A DNA stretch of 64,000 nucleotides from CAYVWB01 sp964455395 (GCA_964455395.1 CAYVWB010000011.1:16599-80598), one strand, 5' to 3'. Shown: positions 52,270 through 61,349, numbered from the stretch's first letter. Notes: generated by a model not told the origin, from the sequence alone. Made by a program: numbers and translations.

Positions 52270-53124
52270 CTATTCCAGCCAGCTCGCCACCAGGTCCGGA
52301 TTCTCTTCGATGAACTTCCTCGCGGCGTCGGCAGGCTCCATGCCTTCGCGGATCCAGACCATCACCGTGGCCATGTCGTCCGCGGACCACTGGAACTTAT
52401 CCAGGAAGGCGTAGACTTCGGGCATGTCCTGCTCCAGACCTTTGCGCACCAGGGTGAGGATTGTTCCGTCCTCTGCTTTGCCGTAGACGTTCTTGGGGTC
52501 CTCCAGATATTTGAGATCCCAGGTTCCCCACATCCAGTGCGGCGTCCAGCCGGTGATGACGATCCACTCCTCGCGGCGGATGGCGTCGGCCAAGGCGGCG
52601 GTCATCATGGCGCCGGTGGAGTCCACCAGCTCGAAGTCCTCGAGCTGATAAGTCTCCAGGGCTTTCTCTGTCTGCTGCATGATGCCGGCGCCGGGGTCGA
52701 TGCCGATGATTTCTTCATTGAACTTTTCAGCTTGCGCGTTGAGCTGGTCGATGGAGTCCACCGTCACGAACGCAGGGACCACCAAGCCGCTCTGCACGCC
52801 CACCATGTTGGGACCGAGGTTCACCACATCAGCTTCGACGGTCTTGAGGTTTTCGGCCTGCAGGGGCTGCCAGGAAGCCACCATGCCGTCCACGTCGCCA
52901 GCGGCCACGGCGGCGTACATGGGTCCCACGGAGACCGGGGTGATCTCGCACTCCATGCCGAGCTTGTCCTCGATGACAGCCTTCACCACGTTGGTGCTGG
53001 CCACTTCGGAGGACCACTCCACATAGGCGAGCTCCACTTCAGCCCAGGCCACGGACGCTGTCAGCAGGACGAGCGCAGCTGTGAGGACCAGCGTCTTGAT
53101 GCGGACTCCAATGTTCGTACGCAT
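52270..53124 (-). CDS. proX: Glycine betaine-type ABC transporter substrate-binding protein
   Basis: A 284-residue periplasmic binding protein of the OpuAC/ProX family for quaternary ammonium compounds. The N-terminus (RIKTLVLTAALVLLTASVAWA) is a cleavable signal peptide. The mature part shows ELAYVEWSSEVASTNVVKAV, GDVDGMVASWQPL and, later, Trp-rich WIVITGWTPHWMWGTWDLKYL, the aromatic region that builds the cation-binding box. The ATG follows AAGGAGC at 6 nt; an in-frame start 42 codons earlier has no site. It lies 61 bp after the permease gene in the same direction. The ligand is likely glycine betaine, proline betaine or choline, used against osmotic stress. Confidence 0.9.
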   Translation of the reverse strand: MRTNIGVRIKTLVLTAALVLLTASVAWAEVELAYVEWSSEVASTNVVKAVIEDKLGMECEITPVSVGPMYAAVAAGDVDGMVASWQPLQAENLKTVEADVVNLGPNMVGVQSGLVVPAFVTVDSIDQLNAQAEKFNEEIIGIDPGAGIMQQTEKALETYQLEDFELVDSTGAMMTAALADAIRREEWIVITGWTPHWMWGTWDLKYLEDPKNVYGKAEDGTILTLVRKGLEQDMPEVYAFLDKFQWSADDMATVMVWIREGMEPADAARKFIEENPDLVASWLE

Positions 53125-53185
53125 GGCTTGCTCCTTGTCGTAAGGGTGTGGGAACGCGCGCGGCGGCAAGGTCGGGTCGGGGGCG

Positions 53186-54025
53186 TCAGGCCTTGGCCCG
53201 GCCGCCCACGCGCTGCAGAATGCGGTCCAGGATGATGGCCACGATGACAATGCCGATGCCGGCCTCGAAGCCGTCGCCCATCTTCATGCGCTGAATGGCT
53301 TTCCAGACCTCGCCGCCCAGCCCCCGCGCGCCGATCATGGCTGCGATGACCACCATGGAAAGCGCCAGCATGACCGTCTGGTTCACCCCGGCCATGATGG
53401 TGGGCGTGGCCAGCGGCAGCTCCAGCTTGGTGAGCCGTTGCCAGCGGTTGCTGCCGAAAGCCTCGGCGCACTCCACCAGCTCGCCGGGCACCTGCTTGAT
53501 GCCAAGCGCCGTGAGCCGAATGGCTGGCGGCATGGCGAAAATGACCGTGGAGAAGATGGCCGCCACCTTGCCCAGCCCGAAAAAGGGAATGGCTGGGATG
53601 AGATAGACGAAAGCCGGCATGGTCTGCATGACATCCAGGACGGGCATGACGATGCGGTTCACCGTGTTGCTCACGGCGGCGGCGATGCCCAGGGGCACCC
53701 CGATCATGATGGCGACCCCCGTGGCGATGAGCACCAGCGCGATGGTGGAGATGGTGGCGTCCCACAGCTCGATGTTCCAGATGAGCAGCAGCCCCAGCGC
53801 CGTGAAGACAGCGATGCCCCGATTGCCGCGGGTGACCCGAAAGGCGAAGAACGTGATGAGCGCGATGAGAATCCAGGGGGGGACGAAGAGCAGTCCGTCC
53901 TCAATCCATTCGAGCAGCAGCTCGGCGACGGCGGAGAGGGCCTTGGTGAGGCCTGCGAGGTTGTTGACGAGGAAATCGATGAACGCCTCGATGCCTTCGC
54001 CGAGCGGCAGACTGGGAATCTTCAT
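53186..54025 (-). CDS. proW: Glycine betaine-type ABC transporter permease
   Basis: A 279-residue inner-membrane permease of the ProW/OpuAB type with six or seven transmembrane helices. The EAA loop that docks to the ATPase is recognisable in ELVECAEAFGSNRWQRLTKLELPLATPTIMAGV. The helices IALVLIATGVAIMIGVPLGI and TVMLALSMVVIAAMIGARGLG fit the family. AAGGAGC precedes the ATG. It is followed by the binding protein gene. The ATPase gene (proV), normally first in this operon, is not upstream: the next 800 bp hold no gene. The ATPase must be encoded elsewhere. Confidence 0.92.
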   Translation of the reverse strand: MKIPSLPLGEGIEAFIDFLVNNLAGLTKALSAVAELLLEWIEDGLLFVPPWILIALITFFAFRVTRGNRGIAVFTALGLLLIWNIELWDATISTIALVLIATGVAIMIGVPLGIAAAVSNTVNRIVMPVLDVMQTMPAFVYLIPAIPFFGLGKVAAIFSTVIFAMPPAIRLTALGIKQVPGELVECAEAFGSNRWQRLTKLELPLATPTIMAGVNQTVMLALSMVVIAAMIGARGLGGEVWKAIQRMKMGDGFEAGIGIVIVAIILDRILQRVGGRAKA

Positions 54026-54534
54026 CGTGGGGGCTCCTTCGTGGGGACGTTGGCGCGCTTCGGGGAGCGCGGCGGCGGGCTGCAGCAGCGCAGCGCGAAA
54101 CAGTGACAGGCCAAGGAACGAGACTTCGCGCCCGACCTGCGTGATTGCATGCCGTCACGGCTTCGCGTTCGTTCGTCTCATGCTGCGTCCCGTAACACGC
54201 ACAAGACAACGCAACACGACTGCAACAGCATTGCAATAAGATTCAACATGCGCCACATGACGATGCATCAACAGGCAATGAAGACGCCTTTGATCTTCAT
54301 ATATGGCGACCCTCCACCACCAGAGACAACGCGGGCGCACGTAGATGATGAGATACATGGATCGCCGAACGATGTCAAACGCCATCCGCAATGTCCCGAT
54401 TTTACCCGTGACGTATCAAGGACTTGAGGCGTCGCCCACCCGACATACCCCCGAACGGGACGTCGACAATGGCGTGGGTGTTGCGCGTCGAGCCGACCCC
54501 CACCGCCGACGAAAGGAGTCTTTGGCGGGCCACC

Positions 54535-54590
54535 GACTCCGCCTGGCTCCTCCCGACTCCGCCCGACTCTGCCCGACTCTGCTTGACGCC
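54535..54590. repeat. 10-bp repeat tract
   Basis: Repeats of CCCGACTCCG and CCCGACTCTG type, with an exact neighbouring pair of CCCGACTCTG, in non-coding DNA between proW and the comM-like gene. Confidence 0.75.
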
Positions 54591-54667
54591 ACGCGTTGAT
54601 CCAGCCGTGAGCCGGCCTTCGACCGATCACACTGCTGCGACAGCGTCACGACAACGGTCGTGCGCGC

Positions 54668-54765
54668 GACTCCATGACTCGACGACTGCAAGACGGCTCG
54701 ACTGCACGATTGCTCGACTGCACGACTGCGAGACTGCGAGACTGCGAGACTGCGAGCCTATGCTG
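54668..54765. repeat. 10-bp repeat tract ending in GACTGCGAGA units
   Basis: Starts with degenerate CTCGACTGCA units and ends with several exact GACTGCGAGA units in tandem. Units adjoin without spacers, so it is not a CRISPR array. Confidence 0.85.
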
Positions 54766-54827
54766 CGTTCCGAAGCTTGAAGAGAAGGCGGCTGCGCGCC
54801 GCCGTCATGGAGTGGGCGGGAAGAATT

Positions 54828-56390
54828 TCACACCGCGCTCTGGCGGTCCAGACTGCGATAGTTGATGGCTTCGGCGAGGCGGCCTGTGGTGATGGCGTCT
54901 TCCCCCTCCAGATCCGCAATGGAGCGCGCGATACGCAACACGCGGGTGTACGCCCGCGCCGAAAGTCCCAGGCGACGCACCGCCTCCCCCAGAAAGGTCT
55001 GCTCCGCGTCGCCCAGGCGGCAGTGTTGCTCCAGCAGCCGCCCCCCCAGGTCGGCGTTGGTGCGCGCGGGGCTGCCGGCGTAGCGTTCGGCTTGACGTGC
55101 GCGCGCCGCTTCGATGCGCAGTCGCATGGAGCCGGAGTCCGCGCCGACGCCGCCGGGCCGCAGGTCGTCGTAATCCACGGCCGGGGCTTCCACGTGGAGG
55201 TCGATGCGGTCCAGCAGAGGTCCGGAGAGCCGGCTGCGGTATCGTTGCGTCTGGGTGGGCGAACAGACGCACGGGTGCTTGCCATGCCCCAGATAGCCGC
55301 AAGGGCAGGGATTCATGGCCGCCACGAGCATGAGATCCGCCGGGTAGGTGAGCGAGAGCGCAGCGCGGCTGATGGTCACCCGACCGTCCTCCAGGGGTTG
55401 ACGCAGCACCTCCAGCACCTGCTTCTTGAACTCGGGCAATTCGTCAAGAAAGAGCACCCCGCGGTGCGCCAGGGAGACCTCGCCGGGCCGGGGGTACGCG
55501 CCGCCGCCCACGAGACCCGCGTCCGAAATGGTGTGGTGCGGACTGCGGAACGGCCGTGAAACCACCAGCGCCTTGCCCGACTCCAGCAAGCCGGCCACGC
55601 TGTAGATCTTCGTCACCTCCAAGGCCTCGTCGAAGGAGAGTGGCGGCAACACGGATGGAATGCGCTGGGCGAGCATGGTCTTGCCCGAGCCCGGCGGCCC
55701 CATGAAGAGGAGGTTGTGACCGCCGGCGGCAGCGATCTCGATGGCGCGCTTGGCGTGCTCCTGCCCTTTGACTTCGGCGAAGTCCGCAGCAAAGGCGGCG
55801 CGTTCGTTGAAAAGCGTTTCCAGGTCCGTCCGGGCCTGGGGGATGAACCGCTTCCCGGTCACGTGGGCCACGGCGTCGCTCAGCCGCGCCACGGGATGCA
55901 CCGCCAGCCCCTCCACCACGGCGGCTTCCCCGGCGTTCTCGTGGGGAACGAGCACACCCTTGGCGCCGTCCGCGCGCGCCCTCAGCGCCAGAGGTAGCAC
56001 GCCGGGCACCGGCTGCACCTCCCCCGCCAGGGAGAGCTCCCCCACGGCGTACCAGCCCTGCAGCGCCTCCATGGGCAACGCTTCCGCCGCAGCAAGCAGC
56101 GCCAAGGCCAGCGGCAGGTCGTAGCCGCTGCCCTCCTTGCGGCGGTCCGCCGGCGCGAGGTTCACCGTGATGCGCGCCGGGGGCAACCGCAGTCCGGTGT
56201 TGCGCAAGGCTGCGAAGACACGCTCCTTGGCTTCGCGGACAGCGCCCTCGGCAAGCCCCACCATGGAGAAAGCGGGCATGCCTTGCCGTGCGAAATCGAC
56301 TTCAAGACGGACGGTGTAGGCGTCTATACCGAGCAAGGCGGCTGTGTGCACCACGGCGATCATGGAGACGTCATACCCGATAGCCTTCAC
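54828..56390 (-). CDS. comM: ComM/YifB-family AAA+ (magnesium chelatase-like) protein
   Basis: A 520-residue AAA+ helicase-type protein related to ComM, which in Proteobacteria helps branch migration during integration of transformed DNA. Domains: an N-terminal Lon-like fold (GIDAYTVRLEVDFARQGMPA, VGLAEGAVREAKERV), Walker A GPPGSGKT near 235, Walker B VLFLDELPEF, the Mg-chelatase insert with CPCGYLGHGKHPCVC Cys cluster (MNPCPCGY) and a C-terminal domain ending in a helical bundle. Length fits the family (about 506). The frame starts at a GTG with GAGGG upstream; an ATG nine codons later also fits family starts. It is divergent from the moxR operon. No other competence gene is nearby. Confidence 0.92.
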   Translation of the reverse strand: MKAIGYDVSMIAVVHTAALLGIDAYTVRLEVDFARQGMPAFSMVGLAEGAVREAKERVFAALRNTGLRLPPARITVNLAPADRRKEGSGYDLPLALALLAAAEALPMEALQGWYAVGELSLAGEVQPVPGVLPLALRARADGAKGVLVPHENAGEAAVVEGLAVHPVARLSDAVAHVTGKRFIPQARTDLETLFNERAAFAADFAEVKGQEHAKRAIEIAAAGGHNLLFMGPPGSGKTMLAQRIPSVLPPLSFDEALEVTKIYSVAGLLESGKALVVSRPFRSPHHTISDAGLVGGGAYPRPGEVSLAHRGVLFLDELPEFKKQVLEVLRQPLEDGRVTISRAALSLTYPADLMLVAAMNPCPCGYLGHGKHPCVCSPTQTQRYRSRLSGPLLDRIDLHVEAPAVDYDDLRPGGVGADSGSMRLRIEAARARQAERYAGSPARTNADLGGRLLEQHCRLGDAEQTFLGEAVRRLGLSARAYTRVLRIARSIADLEGEDAITTGRLAEAINYRSLDRQSAV

Positions 56391-56545
56391 AAAATGAACC
56401 CTCGTCGTGGGCGTTCACGTTACGGAAATGACTTCTTTCGCCGGAATGTGGACCCCCTTTCGCGCCGTGTGCTATCGTCGTGTGTGACGTCGTGCTGCAA
56501 CCGGCGTTCGTGGCTTCCTCTCACCCTCAGTAAGGACGCTCCCCC

Positions 56546-57478
56546 ATGCGCGAAGAATTCGCCCGCCTCGTGGACGCCGTCGGCGCCGTGGTGCTCGGCA
56601 AGGAAAGTCAGGTGCGGTTGGCCCTGGCGTGCCTGCTGGCGCGCGGCCATCTGCTCATCGAGGACATCCCCGGCATCGGCAAGACCACGTTGGCCCAAGC
56701 CCTCGCCACGGTCATGGGGCTTTCCTTCCAGCGGGTGCAGTTCACTTCGGACCTGCTGCCGGGCGACCTGCTCGGCGTCTCCGTTTTCGAGCAGCGCGCC
56801 GGCGGTCCCGGTGAATTCGTCTTCCACCAGGGCCCGGTCTTCACCCAGGTGCTCCTCTCCGACGAGATCAACCGCGCCACCCCCAAAACGCAGAGCGCTC
56901 TCCTGGAGGCCATGGAGGAGCGGCAAGTCTCCAGCGAAGGTCAGACCCGGCCTCTGCCGGCTCCGTTCTTCGTCATCGCCACGCAGAATCCCATCGAGCA
57001 ATCCGGCGCCTTCCCCTTGCCGGACTCGCAGCTGGACCGTTTTCTGATGCGCATCCACCTGGGGTATCCCCACCGCGAAGCCGAACGGCGGCTGCTGGAA
57101 CACGGCGGCCGCAACGGCATGCGCTCCCGGCTGGAGGCGCTGGCCCCCATGCTCTCCCCGGCGGAGGTCCTCGCCCGGCAGGAAGAAGTCGCCAGCGTAC
57201 ACGCCGCGGATCCTTTGCTGGAGTATGTGCTGGACCTCATCACCTTCACGCGGGAAACGCCGGAACTGGCCGTGGGCCTCTCCCCCCGCGCGGGACTGGG
57301 TCTCTTGGCCGCAGCCAAGGCGTGGGCCTACCTGGAGGGTCGGGAACTGGTCGCGCCGGACGATGTCCAGGCGGTGCTGCTTCCCATGGCGCGCCATCGG
57401 CTGCGCAGCGCCCGGGAGCACCGGGAGTTTACCGCACACGAGCTGGAGACCCTTTTCTCCCGCGTGCCCATTCCCTGA
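56546..57478 (+). CDS. moxR: MoxR-family AAA+ ATPase
   Basis: A 310-residue MoxR ATPase, a chaperone-like motor for assembling other proteins, often working with DUF58 proteins. Walker A is in EDIPGIGKTTLAQALA, Walker B in VLLSDEINRATPKTQSALLEAMEE, sensor 1 in FFVIATQNPIEQSGAFPLPD, and the arginine and sensor 2 regions follow in SQLDRFLMRIHLGYP. AAGGACG precedes the ATG. It is the first gene of an operon with a DUF58 protein, a transglutaminase-like membrane protein and a DUF3592 protein. This arrangement is common in bacteria, and its substrate is often unknown. Confidence 0.94.
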   Translation: MREEFARLVDAVGAVVLGKESQVRLALACLLARGHLLIEDIPGIGKTTLAQALATVMGLSFQRVQFTSDLLPGDLLGVSVFEQRAGGPGEFVFHQGPVFTQVLLSDEINRATPKTQSALLEAMEERQVSSEGQTRPLPAPFFVIATQNPIEQSGAFPLPDSQLDRFLMRIHLGYPHREAERRLLEHGGRNGMRSRLEALAPMLSPAEVLARQEEVASVHAADPLLEYVLDLITFTRETPELAVGLSPRAGLGLLAAAKAWAYLEGRELVAPDDVQAVLLPMARHRLRSAREHREFTAHELETLFSRVPIP

Positions 57479-57517
57479 TCGCTTTCCGTCACGCCAACCG
57501 GCTTCCTCAGGCTCCCC

Positions 57518-58591
57518 ATGGTCCGCGACCAGACACCCCCCAACTCCCGACGCGAGCTCCCCCGCGTGCGGCTGCGCCTTACCCGGCTCGGCTTCTTCTT
57601 CTTTCTGGCGATATTCGGCATGCTCGTAGGCTCCGTGAACTACGTCAACAACGTCGGCTTTTTCTTCACGTTTCTGCTCGGCGGCGCCGGCGCGGCCTCG
57701 GCCGTTGTCGCCCTGCGCAACCTCCAGGGCGTGACGCTCGTCGCCGCCACGGCGGACCCCGTCTTTGCAGGCGGTCAAGCCCTGTTCCACGCCACGGCCA
57801 ACGCCTCCGACATGTGCAGGAGCGTCTCCCTGCTCGCCGGCGACATGACGCTCCATGACGACATTCCCCTCTACGACCTCGCTTCGGGCGGCCGCATGAC
57901 CGTGGCCGTGCCGGCGCCGCGACGGGGCCTGTTGCAGCCGGGGCCCTTGACGTTGGTCACGGAGCATCCCCTGAGCCTGTTTCTCGCCAGCAGCGAACAC
58001 GACGTGGCGACGCCTTGCCTCGTCTATCCGCAACCCCTGCCGGGCCCCCTCGTCTTCGGACGCGGCGGCCCCGGACATGGCGAAGGCGAGGGCGAAGGCC
58101 CCGGCGTGGACGACTTCCGGGAACTGCGCGCCTACCAGCCCGGGGATGTCATGCAGCGCATCGCATGGAAAGCCTCCACCCGAGGACAAGGCCTCTTCAC
58201 CAAGGAATTCCAGGGCAGCGCCGGGGCTTCGTTCTATCTGGACTACGCGCGTCTGCCCGAGCTGGCGCCAGAGGTCGGCCACGACGTGGAAACGCGGCTC
58301 TCCCGGTTGACAGCCATGGCGATGGAAGCCCACAACCGCGGCTTGGACTTCGGGCTGCGGTTGCCCACCGTGGAGATTCCTCCACCCTCGACCACGGGCG
58401 GAGACCCGGCAGGCCACCTGAAGCGCTGCCTGGAGGCGTTGGCGCTGTTCAACCTCGCTGACGGCGCGCCGGAAGCCGGCCAAGGACTCGCGCGTGGCGA
58501 CGTCGTCCACCACCCAGCCGACGCAGCGGGGTCCACAGCCGCCGCCGGCGGAAAAGCCCCACCACCAGGAGGACGCCGTGCTGCGTCGTGA
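57518..58591 (+). CDS. DUF58-domain membrane-anchored protein
   Basis: A 357-residue protein with two N-terminal hydrophobic helices (about 25-45 and 48-68: LGFFFFLAIFGMLVGSVNYV and VGFFFTFLLGGAGAASAVVA), then a soluble part. The DUF58 signature is clear: DFRELRAYQPGDVMQRIAW followed by KASTRGQGLFTKEF. DUF58 proteins contain a von Willebrand A-like fold and are partners of MoxR ATPases. The C-terminal 45 residues are low in complexity (TAAAGGKAPPPGGRR). It begins 39 bp after moxR and its end overlaps the next gene by 14 bp. Function inferred from neighbours only. Confidence 0.9.
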   Translation: MVRDQTPPNSRRELPRVRLRLTRLGFFFFLAIFGMLVGSVNYVNNVGFFFTFLLGGAGAASAVVALRNLQGVTLVAATADPVFAGGQALFHATANASDMCRSVSLLAGDMTLHDDIPLYDLASGGRMTVAVPAPRRGLLQPGPLTLVTEHPLSLFLASSEHDVATPCLVYPQPLPGPLVFGRGGPGHGEGEGEGPGVDDFRELRAYQPGDVMQRIAWKASTRGQGLFTKEFQGSAGASFYLDYARLPELAPEVGHDVETRLSRLTAMAMEAHNRGLDFGLRLPTVEIPPPSTTGGDPAGHLKRCLEALALFNLADGAPEAGQGLARGDVVHHPADAAGSTAAAGGKAPPPGGRRAAS

Positions 58592-60644
58592 GTTGCGGCT
58601 GTTCCTGTTGACGCTGGCGGCGCTGGCGGGGTCGCTGGGGCCGCACCTGGGGATCTTGCCCTTGTGGATCATCCTCTGGTGCGTCGGCTTCTGGAGTCTC
58701 GCCGCCTTGCAGGCCCGCGGCGCGACCATTCCGTTGAAACAGCTGGCGCTCCCCCTTGTGACGCTTGCGGGGGTGGGGCTCGCGGCTGTCAGCCAGTGGG
58801 ATGAGCCGCCGATCACACTCGGGGCTGCATGCCTGGCTGTGCTGCTGGGCCTCAAGCCTCTGGAAATGCGCTCCCATCGCGACAGGATGGTGGCGGTCTT
58901 TCTCTCCCTGTTTCTCACCATCAGCGGCGTGTTCCGCTCCGAGAGCCTCTTCAACACACTCTACCTGGCGGCCATGGCGGTTCTGTATCTGGGGGTGATG
59001 ATGCAGCTCACGCGGCGCCGCGGGGTGCGTCGGCTCGCCGCCGGTTCAGCGGAAGCCGCCGTCACCGCGCAACGCGTCACCTTGCGCGCAAGTCTGGGGC
59101 TCTCCGCTCGGCTCGTGCTGGCTGCTTTGCCCTTGGCCGTGGCGTTGTTTCTGGTGTTCCCGCGCATCCCGTACGGCTTGCTGGGCTTCGCGGCCGGCAG
59201 CGGCGGCATCGGCTTTGACGATGCGATGGCGCCCGGCGACATCACGGAGCTGGCGCTTTCCGAAACCCTGGCCTTCCGGGTGCGGTTTGAGGACCAAACG
59301 CCTGCGCAGATGCTCTTGTATTGGCGCACGCAGACCCTGGAACGCGCCGAGGGCATGGCGTGGCGACGCAGCACGCCCAGGCGCGGCGACTTGCCCAATC
59401 TCGAAGGCGAGGGCGCTTCGTATGACGTCATGCTGGAACCTCGCATGGACAAGGCGCTGCCCTTGCTGGAGACGCCGGTGTCCCTGCGCGGGGTGGTCGG
59501 CTTCCGGCTCGAGAGACTGACGGACGCCACGGCGCAGCTGCGGGAGGCGACTGCGGACGTGCTGACTTACACGGGGACGTCGCGTTTCGAACCCTTCCGC
59601 GCGCTGACCTCCCTGGAACTGAGGACAAACCTTGCCCTGCCCGGCGCGGACAACCCACGCGCCAGGGCCTTGGGCGCTTCCTGGCGTGATGCGCCCCTGC
59701 TCGAGCGGGTCCGCAACGCCTTGACCTACATCCGCGAAGAGCCCTTCTTCTACACCCTCACCCCGACGGCGCTGCCCGCCGCCGACGATGTGGACGCCTT
59801 CCTCTTCGAGACGCGGGAAGGCTTCTGCGAACACTACGCTGCGGCCTTCGCGTTTCTGATGCGCGCAGCAGGGACGCCGGCTCGGGTGGTGCGCGGCTAC
59901 CAAGGCGGCGACCTCAACCGCTTCGACGACTACATCATGGTGCGTCAGCTGCACGCGCACGCCTGGACGGAGGTCTACAATCCCAGTGTCGGTTGGGTGC
60001 GGGTGGACCCCATCGCCGCTGTGGCGCCGGAGCGCATCGAGCGCGGCGCCCGCGCCTTTCTGGATGCGCGGGAGCAAACCGTGGGCGGCTTGGGCGCGCT
60101 CCTCGGACGGTACGAGGGGCTCCGGGAACTGTACACATCCGTGACTCTCTACCTCGACATGATCCAGTTCCGGTGGCAAGCCTGGGTGGTGAGCTACGAT
60201 TACTCCGCGCAGCTGCGCTTCTTCCAGCAGCTGGGGGTGAACTTCGGCTCCGTGTGGGGCCGCTTGGTGACGCTCTTCGGCGTGGCGGCCCTCGTCGCGG
60301 CGCTGCTGGTTCTCTCCAAATGGTGGATGCGGCGCAGGCCCCGCAGACCAGACAAGGCCCGCCGCTGCTACGCCCGCATGGAACGCGTCCTCCAGGCCAT
60401 CGGGGCGCCGCGTAGCCCGGCGGAAGCGCCACTCGCCTATGCCGAACGCGTCGCAGCCATGCGTCCGGACCTTGCGGACTCCGTCCGCGAGATAACAGAA
60501 CTCTACCTCCAGGCGCGCTACGGCCCGTCCACTGCCCGCACCGGCGACAATCACGACTCGGCCCTCGACAGGCTGGAGGCGCGCACCAGAACCTTCACCA
60601 CGCGCCGAGCCAGCGACCCCACGCCCTCTCTTCCCCAAGGATGA
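58578..60644 (+). CDS. Transglutaminase-like membrane protein (TgpA type)
   Basis: A 688-residue inner-membrane protein. Several N-terminal transmembrane helices (LFLLTLAALAGSLG, LGILPLWIILWCVGFWSLAAL, LVLAALPLAVALFLVFPRIP) are followed by an extracytoplasmic transglutaminase-like Cys-His-Asp domain: EGFCEHYAAAFAFLMRAAG with Cys417, HAHAWTEVY with His461 and GWVRVDPIA with Asp477, then one more helix (VTLFGVAALVAALLVLSKWW) and a cytoplasmic tail. I set the start at the GTG at 58578 because AGGAGG lies just before it (58567-58572). An earlier in-frame GTG at 58494 also has a site (AAGGA), giving a 716-residue form. It probably cross-links or cleaves cell-envelope proteins or peptides. The partner is unknown. 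Confidence 0.88.
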   Translation: MLRRELRLFLLTLAALAGSLGPHLGILPLWIILWCVGFWSLAALQARGATIPLKQLALPLVTLAGVGLAAVSQWDEPPITLGAACLAVLLGLKPLEMRSHRDRMVAVFLSLFLTISGVFRSESLFNTLYLAAMAVLYLGVMMQLTRRRGVRRLAAGSAEAAVTAQRVTLRASLGLSARLVLAALPLAVALFLVFPRIPYGLLGFAAGSGGIGFDDAMAPGDITELALSETLAFRVRFEDQTPAQMLLYWRTQTLERAEGMAWRRSTPRRGDLPNLEGEGASYDVMLEPRMDKALPLLETPVSLRGVVGFRLERLTDATAQLREATADVLTYTGTSRFEPFRALTSLELRTNLALPGADNPRARALGASWRDAPLLERVRNALTYIREEPFFYTLTPTALPAADDVDAFLFETREGFCEHYAAAFAFLMRAAGTPARVVRGYQGGDLNRFDDYIMVRQLHAHAWTEVYNPSVGWVRVDPIAAVAPERIERGARAFLDAREQTVGGLGALLGRYEGLRELYTSVTLYLDMIQFRWQAWVVSYDYSAQLRFFQQLGVNFGSVWGRLVTLFGVAALVAALLVLSKWWMRRRPRRPDKARRCYARMERVLQAIGAPRSPAEAPLAYAERVAAMRPDLADSVREITELYLQARYGPSTARTGDNHDSALDRLEARTRTFTTRRASDPTPSLPQG

Positions 60645-60650
60645 TGACGA

Positions 60651-61103
60651 ATGGACTGGTGGAGCGACGACTTGCCAGCCTTGTTCGCACTGGGCCTGGG
60701 CGTGCTTTGCTTCTACGCCGGCTACCGACAGTTCGCGCAAGGCGAAGCCTCCCGAGAATGGCCCCACGTCATGGGAACCATCACCGCCGCGAAATTGCGC
60801 AAGGCCCCGAACGACCCGGACAGCTCCACCGAGTATTACGGCGAAATCACCTACGAATACGCCCTCGGCGACGTCGTCTTCACCGGCACGACCATCAGCG
60901 CCGGCCGTGAACGCCTGGAGCTCACCGCCGAGGAGTCGTTCGCCCTGGCGGACCACTACCCGCTCCATCAACCCGTCGCCGTCTACTACGATCCCACAGA
61001 CCCGAGACGAGCCGTGCTCGAACCCGGGCGCAGCGGACGGGGCGCGTTGCTCATGGCGGTGGGCGGCGGCATGGGCGCCTTGGGCGCGGCGCTGCTCTTT
61101 TGA
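60651..61103 (+). CDS. DUF3592-domain membrane protein
   Basis: A 150-residue protein. One helix at the N-terminus (LPALFALGLGVLCFYAGY), a soluble middle with the DUF3592 pattern (WPHVMGTITAAKLRK, EYYGEITYEYALGDVVFTG, VYYDPTDPRRAVLEPG) and a second helix at the C-terminus (GALLMAVGGGMGALGAALLF). It starts 6 bp after the transglutaminase-like gene with AAGGATGA as ribosome site and is the likely last gene of the moxR operon. The function of DUF3592 is not established. Confidence 0.85.
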   Translation: MDWWSDDLPALFALGLGVLCFYAGYRQFAQGEASREWPHVMGTITAAKLRKAPNDPDSSTEYYGEITYEYALGDVVFTGTTISAGRERLELTAEESFALADHYPLHQPVAVYYDPTDPRRAVLEPGRSGRGALLMAVGGGMGALGAALLF

Positions 61104-61188
61104 ACCGCACGGCGCGCCTGCAGCGTCACCCGGAACAGCGTCGTCACGGCCGGGCTGCGGCTTTCCATGGCGCGCCCCTTTTCTCCGG

Positions 61189-61248
61189 CCACGACTCCGG
61201 CCACGACTCCGGCCACGACTCCGGCCACGACTCCGGCCACGACTCCGG
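61189..61248. repeat. 12-bp tandem repeat running into a gap
   Basis: Five exact copies of CCACGACTCCGG end directly at the N run. The array probably continues inside the gap and is the likely cause of the assembly break. Confidence 0.95.
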
Positions 61249-61249
61249 C

Positions 61250-61349
61250 NNNNNNNNNNNNNNNNNNNNNNNNNNNNNNNNNNNNNNNNNNNNNNNNNNN
61301 NNNNNNNNNNNNNNNNNNNNNNNNNNNNNNNNNNNNNNNNNNNNNNNNN
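61250..61349. other. Assembly gap of 100 N
   Basis: One hundred N, a placeholder length. It directly follows a perfect 12-bp tandem array, so the missing sequence is probably more of the repeat. Confidence 0.95.

Larger units (their letters stand above)
54026..54827. other. Long intergenic region with tandem repeats
   Basis: About 800 bp without a gene. It holds an AT-richer block near 54180-54380 that may carry the proWX promoter, then two tracts of short repeats. No proV fragment was found. Confidence 0.6.

Noticed and set aside
54535..54765. CRISPR array
   Set aside because: The repeat units are 10 bp and adjoin directly with no spacers, and no cas gene is near.
58494..58577. Earlier GTG start of the transglutaminase-like protein
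   Set aside because: It gives a 98-bp overlap with the DUF58 gene and a Pro-rich leader; the GTG at 58578 has a better ribosome site (AGGAGG). Not fully excluded, since AAGGA precedes the earlier one.
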